This document shows, piece by piece, positions 32,765-44,574 of a stretch of 64,000 bases of DNA (position 1 is the first letter of the stretch; the number at the start of each line of letters is the position of its first letter). This DNA is from Przewalskia tangutica (lineage: Eukaryota; Streptophyta; Magnoliopsida; Solanales; Solanaceae): the NCBI GenBank assembly GCA_029844215.1, contig CM056726.1, positions 80,777,548-80,841,547 of the forward strand, written 5' to 3'. The notes below the pieces were generated by a model. That model was not told the DNA's origin. It made no database searches and worked only from the letters and a program-made list of their open reading frames with translations. Made by a program: the position numbers and the translations under genes.

Positions 32765-35636
32765 TGTCACGACCCGACCCCGGGCCCGCGACTGGTGCCC
32801 TACCTGGGCACCCTTTTCAGGTATACATCAGAGAATAGCAGCGGAACATACATGAAACTTATAAAATAAAATATCGAGAAATTAAACCACAGGTTAGCCG
32901 ATAAGGCTACCTTCCTGGACACATATACATATACATAACAACTTGATCCACATCCCTTTCCTTTTACAAACCGACCCACAATATGTAACTCATGCACTTA
33001 AGAATTACAATCACAAGTGGACAGGCCCGCCATACCCTGAATGTACATAAGTCTACCACATCGTGGAAACCGTACTAAAAGATAAGCCTCCGGAGTGAAA
33101 GGGCTTCTTTCCAAAATCAACAGAGATCCTAAGAGCAAGGATCACCAACCTGTACCTATCACTGCGGCATGAACGCAGCCGGCGGGTCGATAACAAAAAT
33201 TAGTATGGAACAGAAATAAAATGCAATAACCAAATCATATCTGTATAAAAGAATGTCCTGTTAACTCCTGAAATCAATCATATATTAACCGTTCCTTTCC
33301 TTCTTTTCAATAAAATTTAACAACATATTCTTATATACATACTTAAGAGTTTAATCCAGTCTTTTTCACATAACTTGCATATCTTACATAACATAATCCG
33401 GCCCATTTGCGGGACACGGTGTACTGATGAATCATGTGACGTAATCCGGCCCGCCTGTGGGGCTCGGTGTGCTGTGGAATCATGTAGCATAATCCGTCCC
33501 GCATGTGGGGCTCGGTGTAAGATGACGTAACTCGGCCTATGTGTAGGCTCGGGGTAATATGGCGTAATCCGGCCTATGTGTAGGCTCGGTGTATCTCATA
33601 ACGTAATCCGGCCTATTTGTAGGCTCGGTGTATTTCATAACATAATCCGGCCTATTTGTAGGCTCGGTGTATTTCATAACATAATCCGGCCTATTTGTAG
33701 GCTCGGTGTGATTTTCCTTACGTAACATTTTAAACCGTCTTATTACTTCTTCTTAAGTTGTCATAACAACTTCTCATAAAGCTGTTATAACAACCTTTCA
33801 TTTTAGAGAACTTAAGACACTTTTATTCTTACAACACTTAGGAAAACTGGATCCAAAGATACTACATACATACATACTTAAAAAGAATCATATCGCTTAC
33901 AACTTCATAATCCTTAGAAGACAATCAAAGTTCTTAGTCTTAAAACTTCATAACATACTTCCTTTCAAGCCCAATTACTTATACAAAAAAAAAATATAAG
34001 GTTCCATACCTTCCAAAACCAAGTAATTTATTCCCTTAAAATCATATAACTTCAAGTCATTTTCGAACATAAAATTCACTTACTTACTTTAAACAAATCA
34101 AGGCACATAGCCTTTAAATCCAATCTCAAAATTTCCTAACCATTCTTACCAACGTCTCCCATAAGACCTAGTAAGGACTTAGGCCAATTTAAACATACTC
34201 TTAATTTAGAATCAACAATGTAAATACTTCTTAACTTCTAAGAGTAGAAGGAATCTTGAAATATTATCACATGGATATTTCATACGTAGGATCATGCCAA
34301 AGAAAGAAGAGGTTCACATACCTCGCGACGACTAGCGACAAGTTGAAAAAAGGCTCCAAAGTACTTCAACCTAAAATGGTCACAAAACGTCCATTAACCT
34401 CTTACTTCATACGTAGAATATTCTAGGTGCTAAGTCGCTAAATTCTACGGAAAATCGGACAGCACCTCCTTTGTTATTACTAACTTTGCCACCTTTTTCA
34501 AGGCCGAATACAATAACCAAACAACCCCAATTGGCTCACCACAATCTATAAGGTAGTCCACTACAAATAATTAGCAAACTATTACAAACTATAAGTACAA
34601 ATTCGTCCACTTTGAGTTCAACAATACCAATTCTTATCCAATTTCCATTTCCATCCAAATTGGTAGCATAACATGATATCAAGTCGCATTTGATTATAAC
34701 AACCATAATCTTTAAGTAAGTAACATGCGACGATTTCTAATAACGATCAAATTGTATTCCAACTTAACGTGACTTACATTACATTTCGAACTTCCAAGTC
34801 TACAATCGATCTATAATCCTTATAAACTTTAACCCATATACTTCATGCTAGCAACAAGTAAAGCTAATCAACAATATAAATAATCTTGTAACACTTTCAA
34901 AGAACAAGATTATACCTCAACGAATTGTAATCCAATCTTCAAAAACCGAAGTTGCTCCTTAGCAACCTAGAGCCTCTTCAAGACACCTCAATCCGCTCCT
35001 TGAAATCCTTAGAACAACACCAACAATTTCCTTCAAACCTCCAATCCAAAACCTAGAAAGTCACTAGGTTTTCACTTTGCGACTAATACGAAAACTCTCT
35101 TTTTCCGGGATTTTTCTATTGAGATACACTTACAAAACCCTTATGAACCTTGGTTTAAAGTGTGGGGCTTAATGGATAACAAACAATTTTTTTTTGTGTG
35201 AGAGCTTAGCAAACCCGAGAGCAAGCCTAGTGTGTTCTTCAAAATTTGTGAAATTTTTGCTAAGTGTTTAGTCCTCTCTTGCTACTAGTATAATATATAG
35301 TGTATTGGAGGGTCATGCTACAAACAAATGGGTGGTTAGGATTTTGTCTTATGAAATATCAAGGCTTAAGTGGGTCCTTTGACTTAGTCAATGTTCTCAT
35401 GCTACAAGTTGCAAGACTTAGCCATAGAAGACTTATGGTAAATGACCATATTGGCCATGCCATTTCGTCCAAGGCATTGCTAAGGGGGGTGACACGTGTC
35501 GCCCTCCCATTCGTCACAATAAAACGTTTTCCGACAATTTCATAATTCCGATAAATTTTTACAAGCCTCAAATCTTAACACTTGTGAGTTCTTACGTACG
35601 TTCTTAAAACATGTCCTGTAAATACGGGGTGTAACA
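32765..35636 (-). mobile_element. Element H, 3' LTR
   Basis: tgtcacgacccg to ggggtgtaaca, 2872 bases. The left end differs from its partner in a GC-rich patch at 32990-33220, although the rest is nearly identical. That patch is where consensus errors are suspected. The partial LTR L at 63097 is the same family. Confidence 0.9.
33395..33715 (-). repeat. Tandem repeat cassette in H 3' LTR, 7 units
   Basis: Units of 39-58 bases around ataatccggcc(t/c)at(t/g)tg, taggctcggtgtat and ttcataac. The last units are close to identical; the first ones carry ggggctcggtgt instead. Confidence 0.88.
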
Positions 35637-35672
35637 TTCTTCCCCCCTTAGAAACATTCGTCCCCGAATGTT
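35637..35672 (-). promoter_or_regulatory. Polypurine tract and hairpin, element H
   Basis: ttcttcccccctta (35637-35650) is taaggggggaagaa on the minus strand and abuts the 3' LTR. The adjoining arms aacattcg (35653-35660) and cgaatgtt (35665-35672) pair around TCCC. Confidence 0.82.
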
Positions 35673-35985
35673 CTTTCGGAGCTCAATCTATCATTCCTTG
35701 GCATAGTCTCATAAACTTGCACTTAGAAAAACCTAATTATGCCACATATGGCCCTAATATACTGCACTTGCATATTTATCCATCACAAACCAAACGAGGA
35801 AACAATCCATAGTGTGCATCATCACTATATACTCACATTCAAGGTCTAAAAGATTATTTTTTCGTACTTCCAACTTACTTCTAGCATACGTACATAATTT
35901 CAATATTATCCGTTCTTGATACTTAAACATAAAATAACCTTATCATGCATACAAATCTGTAAAGGGCCGAAGATATACCTGAATT
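35673..35985 (-). mobile_element. Element H 3' untranslated segment
   Basis: About 300 bases between the end of gag and the hairpin. Near 35940-35978 it holds a variant of the caggtatatccttaaccctc boundary seen after gag in B and E. A gccatatgtggcat word (near 35735) is shared with the 3' ends of A and J. No coding potential is seen. Confidence 0.65.
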
Positions 35986-35989
35986 CATA

Positions 35990-37286
35990 TATGCGGTTCA
36001 AAGGACCGCTAAAACTGGGAACTTCCACCACGACCCACGCGCTGCGGTGTATGAACATCCTGCCTAGCTACTGAAGGCGAAGAACCCGCAACAGATCCGG
36101 TAGACTTTTCTATCCCTCCTGCAACTCTCCTACTAGGACAATCCCTCAACATATGGCCCTGACGGCCACAGTAAAGCAGCACCAGATGCACGATGACATT
36201 CCCATGGTGATGTCGGCCACTGCTGTGAACATCGAGGAAGAGGGCCCGACGCCTAGAACCCGTATGCGTATATGAATCAAGCCACGGAGCTCGACCGGCT
36301 CCGGATTACTCGGTGATCTAACCTCCGCCGTAAAATCGGGAAGGAGCACTCTGTCTTGCGGTGAGCTGTAGACCTAACTTCTTGAGGCTCTCCGCCTCGA
36401 AAATCACCTGAACCCTGCCGTCTTGGCCTCTTGGGTTGGCCTTGGTCTGGTCGGTCCTCTCTCCTCGTCCTCAATCCACGTGCATATGTCTGCATCTGGC
36501 AATATCCATTCTGGTGAAGGGCGGCCACTCCGAACAGCGGTGATCATATAACGGTCTAGTCCCATAACATAGCGATGGACTCTATCGGCCATGTTAGCCA
36601 CAATAGTGTGCGCATACCTAGCCAACGAGTCAAACTCTAGGTTGTACTCCCTGATGGTCCTCCCATTCTGCCTCAATGATAAGAACCTATCAACACGGGC
36701 TCTCCTCATCTCAGGAGGCAAAAAGTGACCAAGAAAGGCCTCTGTGAACTCATCCCAAACCGCTGGACGAGCACCCACCCCTCTCGACAGCTCCCAAGAC
36801 TCAAACCAGTTCAACGCAATATCGCGTAACCGGTAAGAAGCTAACACAACTGATTCTGACTCCGAGGCCCTAAGCACCTGCATAGTCCGCTGTAGCTGCC
36901 GAACAAACTCTTGGGGATCATCCTCAGATCTCGAACCATAAAACTCGGGTGGACTACAACCCAGAAAGTCCCGAATCCTCAAACTGTCGGCTCTAGGGTT
37001 AGCTACCTGCTCCTGTCGGCGCTGCCCTACCACTATGCTAGTCAAAAGCCTGATCTGCTCTCCATAATCTCTAAATTCTGCCCCCGGCTGCGGAACTGGG
37101 GGCTCGGGTACCGGAACCTCTGGAGCTACTGCCGCTCTCGGCTCCTCTAATACTGCCGGCGTGGCTGAACTCGCCGACCCGCCTACTACCTCAGGCATAG
37201 TCTGTGCCCGACTCGCAGTAACTCTGCGCACCACCGCGGTTCGCTGCCGCCTTGCCCTTCGGGCCTGGTCGCTTCCGTGGAGGCAT
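35990..37286 (-). pseudogene. gag: Element H gag, nearly complete capsid
   Basis: The likely start is ATG at 37286 (MPPRKRPGPKGK), in the usual place about 210 bases after the LTR. A frameshift within the first 30 codons moves the reading to the long open frame ending at 36404. That frame has the acidic/Pro region (APEVPVPEPPVPQPGAEFRD) and a complete capsid: LRIRDFLGCSPPEFYG, DDPQEFVRQLQRTMQVL, ALNWFESWE, WDEFTEAFLGHFLPPEMRRA, REYNLEFDSLARYA and RVHRYVMGLDRY, over about 230 residues. This matches the retrotransposon gag domain. A second frameshift near 36480 leads to the C-terminal helix and linker. The knuckle at about 36120-36175 reads YCGRQGHMLRDC, with the first Cys lost. The gene ends before any protease. 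It is the best-preserved capsid in the window. Confidence 0.85.
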
Positions 37287-37398
37287 AGCGATTCACATAC
37301 ATAAGAATACGCGAGACAGATCAACCTATTAATACAACTCTCTTGCGATCTCAGAGTGAGAAGAATGGAAACAAATCCTAAATGTCCTGCAGCCTCCT

Positions 37399-37432
37399 GA
37401 TTATAGATGTGGTGCACAACACACCGATAATC
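37399..37432 (-). other. Leader hairpin with palindromic loop, element H
   Basis: Arms gattat/ataatc and gatgtg/cacacc (one G-U pair) around gtgcac at 37412-37417. Confidence 0.6.
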
Positions 37433-37478
37433 AAGACTCTACTAGACACGGTCTGTAGACACCTTCCGAGGACTAACT

Positions 37479-37490
37479 GCTCTGATACCA
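37479..37490 (-). promoter_or_regulatory. Primer binding site, element H
   Basis: gctctgatacca on plus, intact, 4 bases from the LTR start at 37495. Confidence 0.87.
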
Positions 37491-37494
37491 CTTT

Positions 37495-38491
37495 TGTCAC
37501 GACCCGACCAGGGCGCGGCCCGGTGCCCTACACAGGCACCGCTTTCGTATACATCAGAGAATAGCAGCGGAACATACATGAAACTTATAAAATAAAATAT
37601 CGAGAAATTAAACCACAGGTTAGCCGATAAGGCTACCTTCCTGGACACATATACATATACATAACAACAGATACATCCCTTTCCTTTTACAAACCGACCC
37701 ACAATATGTAACTACAGACCTCTAAGAATTTCAACTGCGGCGGGACAGGGCCCCGCCATACCCCTGAATGTACATAAGTCTACCACATCAGGGAAACCGT
37801 ACCAAAAGATAAGCCTCCGGAGTGAAAGGGCTTCTTTCCAAAAACTGAACAGAGATCCTAAGAGCAAGGATCACCAACCTGTGTACCTATCACCTGCGGG
37901 CATGAACGCAGCCCCCCGAAGGGGGTCAGTACAACAGGTACCGAGTATGGAACAGAAATAAAATGCAATAACCAAATCATATCTGTATAAAAGAATGTCC
38001 TGTTAACTCCTGAAATCAATCATATATTAACCGTTCCTTTCCTTCTTTTCAATAAAATTTAACAACATATTCTTACATACATACTTAAGAGTTTAATCCA
38101 GTCTTTTTCACATAACTTGCATATCTTACATAACATAATCCGGCCCATTTGCGAGACACGGTGTACTGATGAATCATGTGACGTAATCCGGCCCACCTGT
38201 GGGGCTCGGTGTGCTGTGGAATCATGTAGCATAATCCGGCCCGCCTGTGGGGCTCGGTGTAAGATGACGTAACCCGGCCTATGTGTAGGCTCGGGGTAAT
38301 ATGGCGTAATCCGGCCTATGTGTAGGCTCGGTGTATCTCATAACGTAATCCGGCCTATTTGTAGGCTCGGTGTATTTCATAACATAATCCGGCCTATTTG
38401 TAGGCTCGGTGTATTTCATAACATAATCCGGCCTATTTGTAGGCTCGGTGTGATTTTCCTTACGTAACATTTTAAACCGTCTTATTACTTC
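37495..38491 (-). mobile_element. Element H, 5' LTR, first part
   Basis: tgtcacgacccg to cttattacttc, where solo LTR I enters. It keeps the full cagccccccgaagggggtca hairpin block near 37910, which the partner LTR has lost. Confidence 0.9.
38130..38460 (-). repeat. Tandem repeat cassette in H 5' LTR
   Basis: Same seven units, in the same order and nearly the same sequence, as at 33395-33715. Confidence 0.88.
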
Positions 38492-38911
38492 TGTTATACC
38501 CCGTATTTCCATAGTATGTACGTAAGAACGTACGTAGAAAAGTTTGGGCTTTAAAGTTAGGCATAGGTTCGATTTTTGTGCACAACACCCGATTAGAATC
38601 GTTTTTCGACGAAACGTTTTACACAACTCGCGTAGGGTAAATTATGGCTATGTCATTTCTAATTTTTGCGGATTTTTCCGAGAGACGAAATATTTTGGAC
38701 CAACGGGAGGGTGACATGTGTCACCCTCAAAGAGTGGACGGCAATGGGCAACCTTGCACGTTTTTTTTGTGTGTTGTTGTAGTCAAGGTTAGGTAGGATA
38801 TTTGTGAGATATTTTGTGTAGTTGATTAACAAGTGGGACCCACTTACACATGTCCAAATCCCCACCCTACACTTGCCTAACACTTGTCTTGATCTTGGCC
38901 ATTGGTTGGCC

Positions 38912-38918
38912 TATAAAT
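38912..38918 (+). promoter_or_regulatory. TATA box of solo LTR I
   Basis: TATAAAT followed by CCCC, 420 bases into the LTR. Confidence 0.6.
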
Positions 38919-40859
38919 ACCCCCTTAGTTGAAGACTTATTCTTCATCCTCACTTGATAAATTCCAAGGCAAAAACCCCTCCCTCCCTTCTAGTGTTTCG
39001 TCCGCCACACCCTCCCCCCTTTGTGAGGCGTTTTGGCCGAGGGTACCCCCTCCCCCTTGGCCGAAACTACCCCCCCCCTAGCCTAGTTGTGCTAGCCGAA
39101 AATACCCCCCCTTGGTTGAGAAATACTTCTCCAAGTATTGTTGTAATGCCCAAAATACTCTAGCCCAAAACCTTTGTAGTATTTCCAAGTACCCTCTATA
39201 CGAAAAGCCCGGAAAATACTATTATACTTTCCTTTAGCCACTAAACGAAACCCTAAGGAAATCTTCATTGATAGTTGAAGTATTTGAGTAGAAGTTGGTT
39301 AGAACTTCTAAGGGTTGTTTGGAGCGGGTTGGAGCGCACGGAGTAGGAGCTAAACCTTGCTCAGGATCGACATATAAACTTGGATAATTTTGGGCTTATC
39401 GAGGTAAACACTCTTGACCTTCTATTGTAATTGGAAATTACATGTTGTAGGAATATATAGTTGAAGTATACTATATATAGAATTGAACTTAGCTTTGCGG
39501 CAATGTCTTTGGACTTAAGCCTGAATTTAAAGAAGAGAATTGGTACTACTTACATAGGTGTATTCTGATGAGACTTGTGTAGTTTGTGGGTAGGAAGGGC
39601 TGCCCAAATTTCCGTAGAATCTTGTATCTAGATTTACTCTTCCAGATAGTCTGGACTTTGATAGACTGTATAACCTTTATAGGTTGAATATTCTGTGAGT
39701 AGCTTGTGCTACTTGAAAGGTGGACAAGGCTAGCCGGGTTATAGCCGTGGAGCATTTTGCTAATAGTCGATAATCGTCGCGAGGTATGTGATTCTTCCTA
39801 TCCTCTTGAGGATGATATTTTAAAGAATATATATATAGTACGGTAGACGTACGTGTGTTAACTGAATAATAATTACGGCAATGTCTCCGGACTTAAGCCT
39901 GAATAATCTTGAAGTATTTCAAAAGAATACTGAATCATTTTAACAGAAGAGTAATACTTGGTTTTAAAAGCTTAAGAGTTATACTAGCTTTATGGGAAGT
40001 TAGGTATAACGGCTTAAGAGAGATAAAAAGAATGATTTATTGATTTAAGAAGTTAAGAGACTTGATCTTAAAAGATAAGAGACTTGACTTAATTGAATTT
40101 TGTTAAAAAGTGTGAAACCTCATTCGTGAGTAATGAGTACTTGGTTTTCAAAAGGAATAATGTTTTACTGATTTCGGAAATCAGAATAAGTATCGAACAA
40201 ACCACATCAACGCTAATAAAGGGAAATGTTTTGACTAATAAAGTATTATTAAAACCAGTAGAAACTACCATCTGCATAGAAGCTAAGATGAGACAAAATG
40301 ATATTACATTTCCTAGATCATGGCTGTTGTATCAAGATTGTTATGAACAAGAATAACCTACTCACACATAAGGTATATGTTTCTCAAATTGTTTTAAAGG
40401 ATTAAAAACTATGAACTACAAACCTTTCGAAAATGAGAAACTTGAGTAATTGAAATTAGGCAAACTTGGAACGTTTGGAAAAGAATGTTGTTACTTGATT
40501 TTACGAAGAGAAGTGTTTTGATTTACTTCAAAAGATAATCACTCTATTTTTCATATACTACGGGTATTGTGTGACTTTTGTGAAAGTAACGTATCTTTTA
40601 AAGAGTTAATGTATGAAGTACTTTGGGGATAAAAACCCGATCTTGTTAATCATATAGTAGAAAGTACCTTGTGTGTATAACTTGATTGTGTTGGTTTGTG
40701 ATAGCCTTGTAATACTTTCTTGTTGATTTGTTAAGTAAACATGCTAGGATGCTACGTGTGTTAGTATCTTGTGTTGTTTGTGTAAAGGGGTTTCCCTTGA
40801 TTGTGCTTATGTTGTTTAAAGCGATAATTCGTTATGTTAGTATTGTATCACTCATGATT

Positions 40860-41170
40860 CCGGGGTTAGGCGCCTCCGATCTGGGAGTAGACTCAAAGTA
40901 GTCTGTGTGACCTATGATTCGAGAATACCTTATGCGGGTCTGTGTGGCCTATGCGGAACTGCGGGAGTTCCAGGTTAGTGTGCGGCCTCTGTGGTCATGC
41001 GGTCTATGTGGCCATGCGGACGGCGAGTCTAGGACGCTGCCTGGGAGTAGCTACCCTCGATGCGGGGAATACCTCATGCGGGCCATTGGAGTGGCCCATA
41101 CGGAGCTACGGGAAGTTCCAGGGCTAGACGCGCACATTAGAAACTGCGGGCGAGTGGCCAACTTTGATCA
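40860..41170 (+). repeat. GC-rich repeat cassette in LTR I
   Basis: Irregular units with ctatgcgg, ggaatacct(t/c)atgcggg and gagttccagg-type ends. Same words as the S1 cassette on the other strand. Confidence 0.6.
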
Positions 41171-41969
41171 TGTGGTCAGGCGGTCGTGTCATGATTTATG
41201 ACCTTGTTGCACTGTGGGTTTTAGTAGTCGGCTATGCCTTCGTACTTACCCCGTACGGTTTTATGATGACACAGGTGGGACCTGGTGTTCTTATGTATTC
41301 CTTGGTGCTTTTATATCATAGACTGCCGGCAGTGAGGAAGGTGTTCCACGGGCATGATTGATATTGTGGGCGTGAGACCCATTGTTATATTTGAGTGATG
41401 ACTTTGAGGGCGTGAGTCCCTGACTTGACATGACTGCTTATTTATTGTGAATTGTAGTTTGGTTATCATACATGTCTCCTGCTTTATATAGACTACTATG
41501 ATTTCATTTCTGATATTTTCATTTCATATACTTGGTACTGTTATCGACCTCCTTGGGGCTGCGTTCATCTGCGCAGTAAAGGTACACCGATCGTTGATCC
41601 TCGCTCTTAGGTCACATTCAGCGTTTGGGAAAGCTCCGTTTCTCGGAGGCTTATCTTGGTATAGTCCCTGTTGTTGTAGGTGCTTACATTCGAGGTATGG
41701 CGAAGCCCTGTCCGTCGTTGTTGTCATATCATTCGTAAGTGCAGTAATCTTGTTGTGGGCGGGGTTGTAATGGGATGTAATCTGTTCAAATTGTTATTTA
41801 TATATACCGAAGGTAACCGTTTTTGTTGCTTTGTCTTCTTATTTCACTGTCTTATTGCATTGGCTTCATGTTATTGTTTTATGTTCCGCTGATTTTCTCT
41901 GATGTATGACTACTTGGGTGCCCGGGTAAGGCACCAGTCACGGGCCCCGGAACGGGTCGTGACAACTTC

Positions 41970-43826
41970 TTCTTAAGTCGTCATAACAACTTCCCATAAA
42001 GCTGTTATAACAACCTTTCATTTTAGAGAACTTAAGACACTTTTATTCTTACAACACTTAGGAAAACTAGATCCAAAGATACTACATACATACATACTTA
42101 AAAAGAATCATATCACTTACAACTTCATAATCCTTAGAAGACAATCAAAGTTCTTAGTCTTAAAACTTCATAACATACTTCCTTTCAAGCCCAATTACTT
42201 ATACAAAAAAAATATATAAGGTTCCATACCTTCCAAAACCAAGTAATTTATTCCCTTAAAATCATATAACTTCAAGTCATTTTCGAACATAAAATCCACT
42301 TACTTACTTTAAACAAATCAAGGCACATAGCCTTTAAATCCAATCTCAAAATTTCCTAACCATTCTTACCAACGTCTCCCATAAGACCTAGTAAGGACTT
42401 AGGCCAATTTAAACATACTCTTAATTTAGAATCAACAATGTAAATACTTCTTAACTTCTAAGAGTAGAAGGAATCTTGAAATATTATCACATGGATATTT
42501 CATACGTAGGATCATGCCAAAGAAAGAAGAGGTTTACATACCTCGCGACGACTAGCGACAAGTTGCAAAAAGGCTCCAAAGTACTTCAACCTAAAATGGT
42601 CACAAAACGTCCATTAACCTCTTACTTCATACGTAGAATATTCTAGGTGCTAAGTCGCTAAATTCTACGGAAAATCGGACAGCACCTCTTTTGTTATACA
42701 ATAACCAAACAGCCCCAATTGGCTCACCACAATCTATAAGGTAGTCCACTACAAATAATTAACAAACTATTACAAACTATAAGTACAAATTCGGCCACTT
42801 TGAGTTCAACAATACCAATTCTTATCCAATTTCCATTTCCATCCAAATTGGTAGCATAACATGATATCAAGTCGCATTTGATTATAACAACCATAATCTT
42901 TAAGTAAGTAACATGCGACGATTTCTAATAACGATCAAATTGTATTCCAACTTAACGTGACTTACATTACATTTCGAACTTCCAAGGCTACAATCGATCT
43001 ATAATCCTTATAAACTTTAACCCATATACTTCATGCTAGAAACAAGTAAAGCTAATCAACAATATAAATAATCTTGTAACACTTTCAAAGAACAAGATTA
43101 TACCTCAACGAATTGTAATCCAATCTTCAAAAACCGAAGTTGCTCCTTAGCAACCTAGAGCCTCTTCAAGACACCTCAATCCGCTCCTTGAAACCCTTAG
43201 AACAACACCAACAATTTCCTTCAAACCTCCAATCCAAAACCTAGAAAGTCACTAGGTTTTCACTTTGCGACTAATACGAAAACTCTCTTTTTCCGGGATT
43301 TTTCTATTGAGATACACTTACAAAACCCTTATGAACCTTGGTTTAAAGTGTGGGGCTTAATGGATAACAAACAAATTTTTTTTTGTGTGAGAGCTTAGCA
43401 AACCCGAGAGCAAGCCTAGTATGTTCTTCAAAATTTGAGAAATTTTTGCTAAGTGTTTAGTCCTCTCTTGCTACTAGTATAATATATAGTGTATTGGAGG
43501 GTCATGCTACAAACAAATGGGTGGTTAGGATTTTGTCTTATGAAATATCAAGGCTTAAGTGGGTCCTTTGACTTAGTCAATGCTCTCATGCTACAAGTTG
43601 CAAGACTTAGCCATAGAAGACTTATGGTAAATGACCATATTGGCCATGCCATTTCATCCAAGGCATTGCTAAGGGGGGTGACACGTGTCGCCCTCCCATT
43701 AAATCCTGATAAAACGTTTTCCGACAATTTCATAATTCCGATAAATTTTTACAAGCCTCAAATCTTAACACTTGTGAGTTCTTACGTACGTTCTTAAAAC
43801 ATGTCCTGTAAATACGGGGTGTAACA
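41970..43826 (-). mobile_element. Element H, 5' LTR, second part
   Basis: Continues from the ACTTC duplication to aatacggggtgtaaca. Nearly identical to 33750-35636. A deletion of about 34 bases near 42697, relative to the partner, removes ttactaactttgccaccttt and neighbouring sequence. Confidence 0.9.
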
Positions 43827-44045
43827 GTTCTAGCCAGTCGGGTTCAGGTTTTCCTCAGTGTGCACGATGTGGCAGACGTCATCCCGGGGAATGTCGTCTT
43901 TTTACTGGTGCTTGTTTTTTCTGCGGCCGTCAGCGCCATATGACGAGAAACTGTCCTAATAGGAAGGATGCGGCGAATGACTCGACCTACGGTCGATGGA
44001 AGGTTCATCGCCTTCTATGACTATCGCCTGCGAGTGCCTATGATT
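43827..44045 (+). pseudogene. gag: Element E gag, C-terminal zinc-knuckle part
   Basis: Resumes after H with SSQSGSGFPQCARCGRRHPG, continues ECRLFTGACFFCGRQRHMTR, then NCPNRKDA. It has a CARCGxxHPGEC prelude and an intact CX2CX4HX4C knuckle (CFFCGRQRHMTRNC), which binds RNA in gag. Coding similarity fades by about 44045, and the non-coding module begins at 44066. The N-terminal portion is at 31742-32764. Confidence 0.85.
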
Positions 44046-44065
44046 AGAGTGGAGCGGTAGATTCA

Positions 44066-44570
44066 GGTATATCCTTAACCCTCTAGAGATTTGTATGCAT
44101 GATATGATGACCTTATTATTGTGTGCTATGTACGGATATCGTTATGTTGGTTATGAGTTAGAAAGCATGGTTAGTTGAAAGGGTATGTATGGGGGCATGG
44201 AAAGTGTGAACCTTAGAATATTTCATGTTGAGACCTTAGATGTAAGGTCATCTTGAATAAAAGATTTTACGGTTAGTCCTTGTTGAATTACATGGTTTGC
44301 CTATAAATGTGTTGTGGGATAAATCCATGGGTAGTGTGAGATGGAAGTGGTAGCTTTCATGACGTGAATTAGTAAGATTGTTCCGCATCGGGGAACAAGA
44401 AGTTTGGCGCGATTTGGGATCGGGTCGAGGACCATTCGCGGGTCAACCCGTAACCCGGATTGAGGTGGGGTCAGCTCGAGGTGGTCCCGCCAGGTGGTAG
44501 GGTCACAAGGGTGCTAGGCCCAGGTTTAGGTAGCCATCGTACGAGTTCGTGGAAGCGTTCGATCGGAAGT
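44066..44570 (+). mobile_element. Conserved non-coding module in place of pol, element E
   Basis: Same blocks and order as in B at 8110-8615: caggtatatccttaaccctc, agaccttagatgtaagg, ttgttccgcatcggggaaca, gcgggtcaacccgtaacccg, gaggtggtcccgccaggtgg. The copies differ by scattered changes, so they are independently aged copies of one ancestral structure. No protein-coding resemblance is seen before integrase resumes at about 44575. Confidence 0.72.
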
Positions 44571-44574
44571 CGGG

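Larger units (their letters stand above)
38492..41964 (+). mobile_element. Solo LTR I
   Basis: TGTTATACCCCG to acgggtcgtgaca, plus strand, 3473 bases. A perfect ACTTC duplication flanks it (38487-38491, 41965-41969). The partner LTR of H has one uninterrupted ttacttcttcttaag at the same point (near 33743), which confirms the insertion. It has a TATA box at 38912, C-rich leader at 38985-39110 and a GC-rich cassette at 40860-41170. It is the youngest demonstrable event in its stack, at level six. Confidence 0.93.
32765..43826 (-). mobile_element. Element H: young non-autonomous gag-only element
   Basis: Minus-strand element in the gag of E with a perfect GTTCT duplication (32760-32764, 43827-43831). 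Parts: 3' LTR 32765-35636, polypurine tract, short 3' region, gag, leader hairpin, primer site, 5' LTR 37495-38491 plus 41970-43826 (split by solo LTR I). The two LTRs are nearly identical; over roughly 900 aligned bases (33890-34800 against 42090-42980) I count about ten substitutions plus one deletion of about 34 bases. No pol is present. Confidence 0.9.

Noticed and set aside
36404..37417. 337-codon ORF on the minus strand taken as a complete gag starting at 37417
   Set aside because: The first 45 codons lie in the leader, including the palindromic hairpin. The true gag start is the ATG at 37286 in another frame, so the long frame is gag entered through a frameshift.
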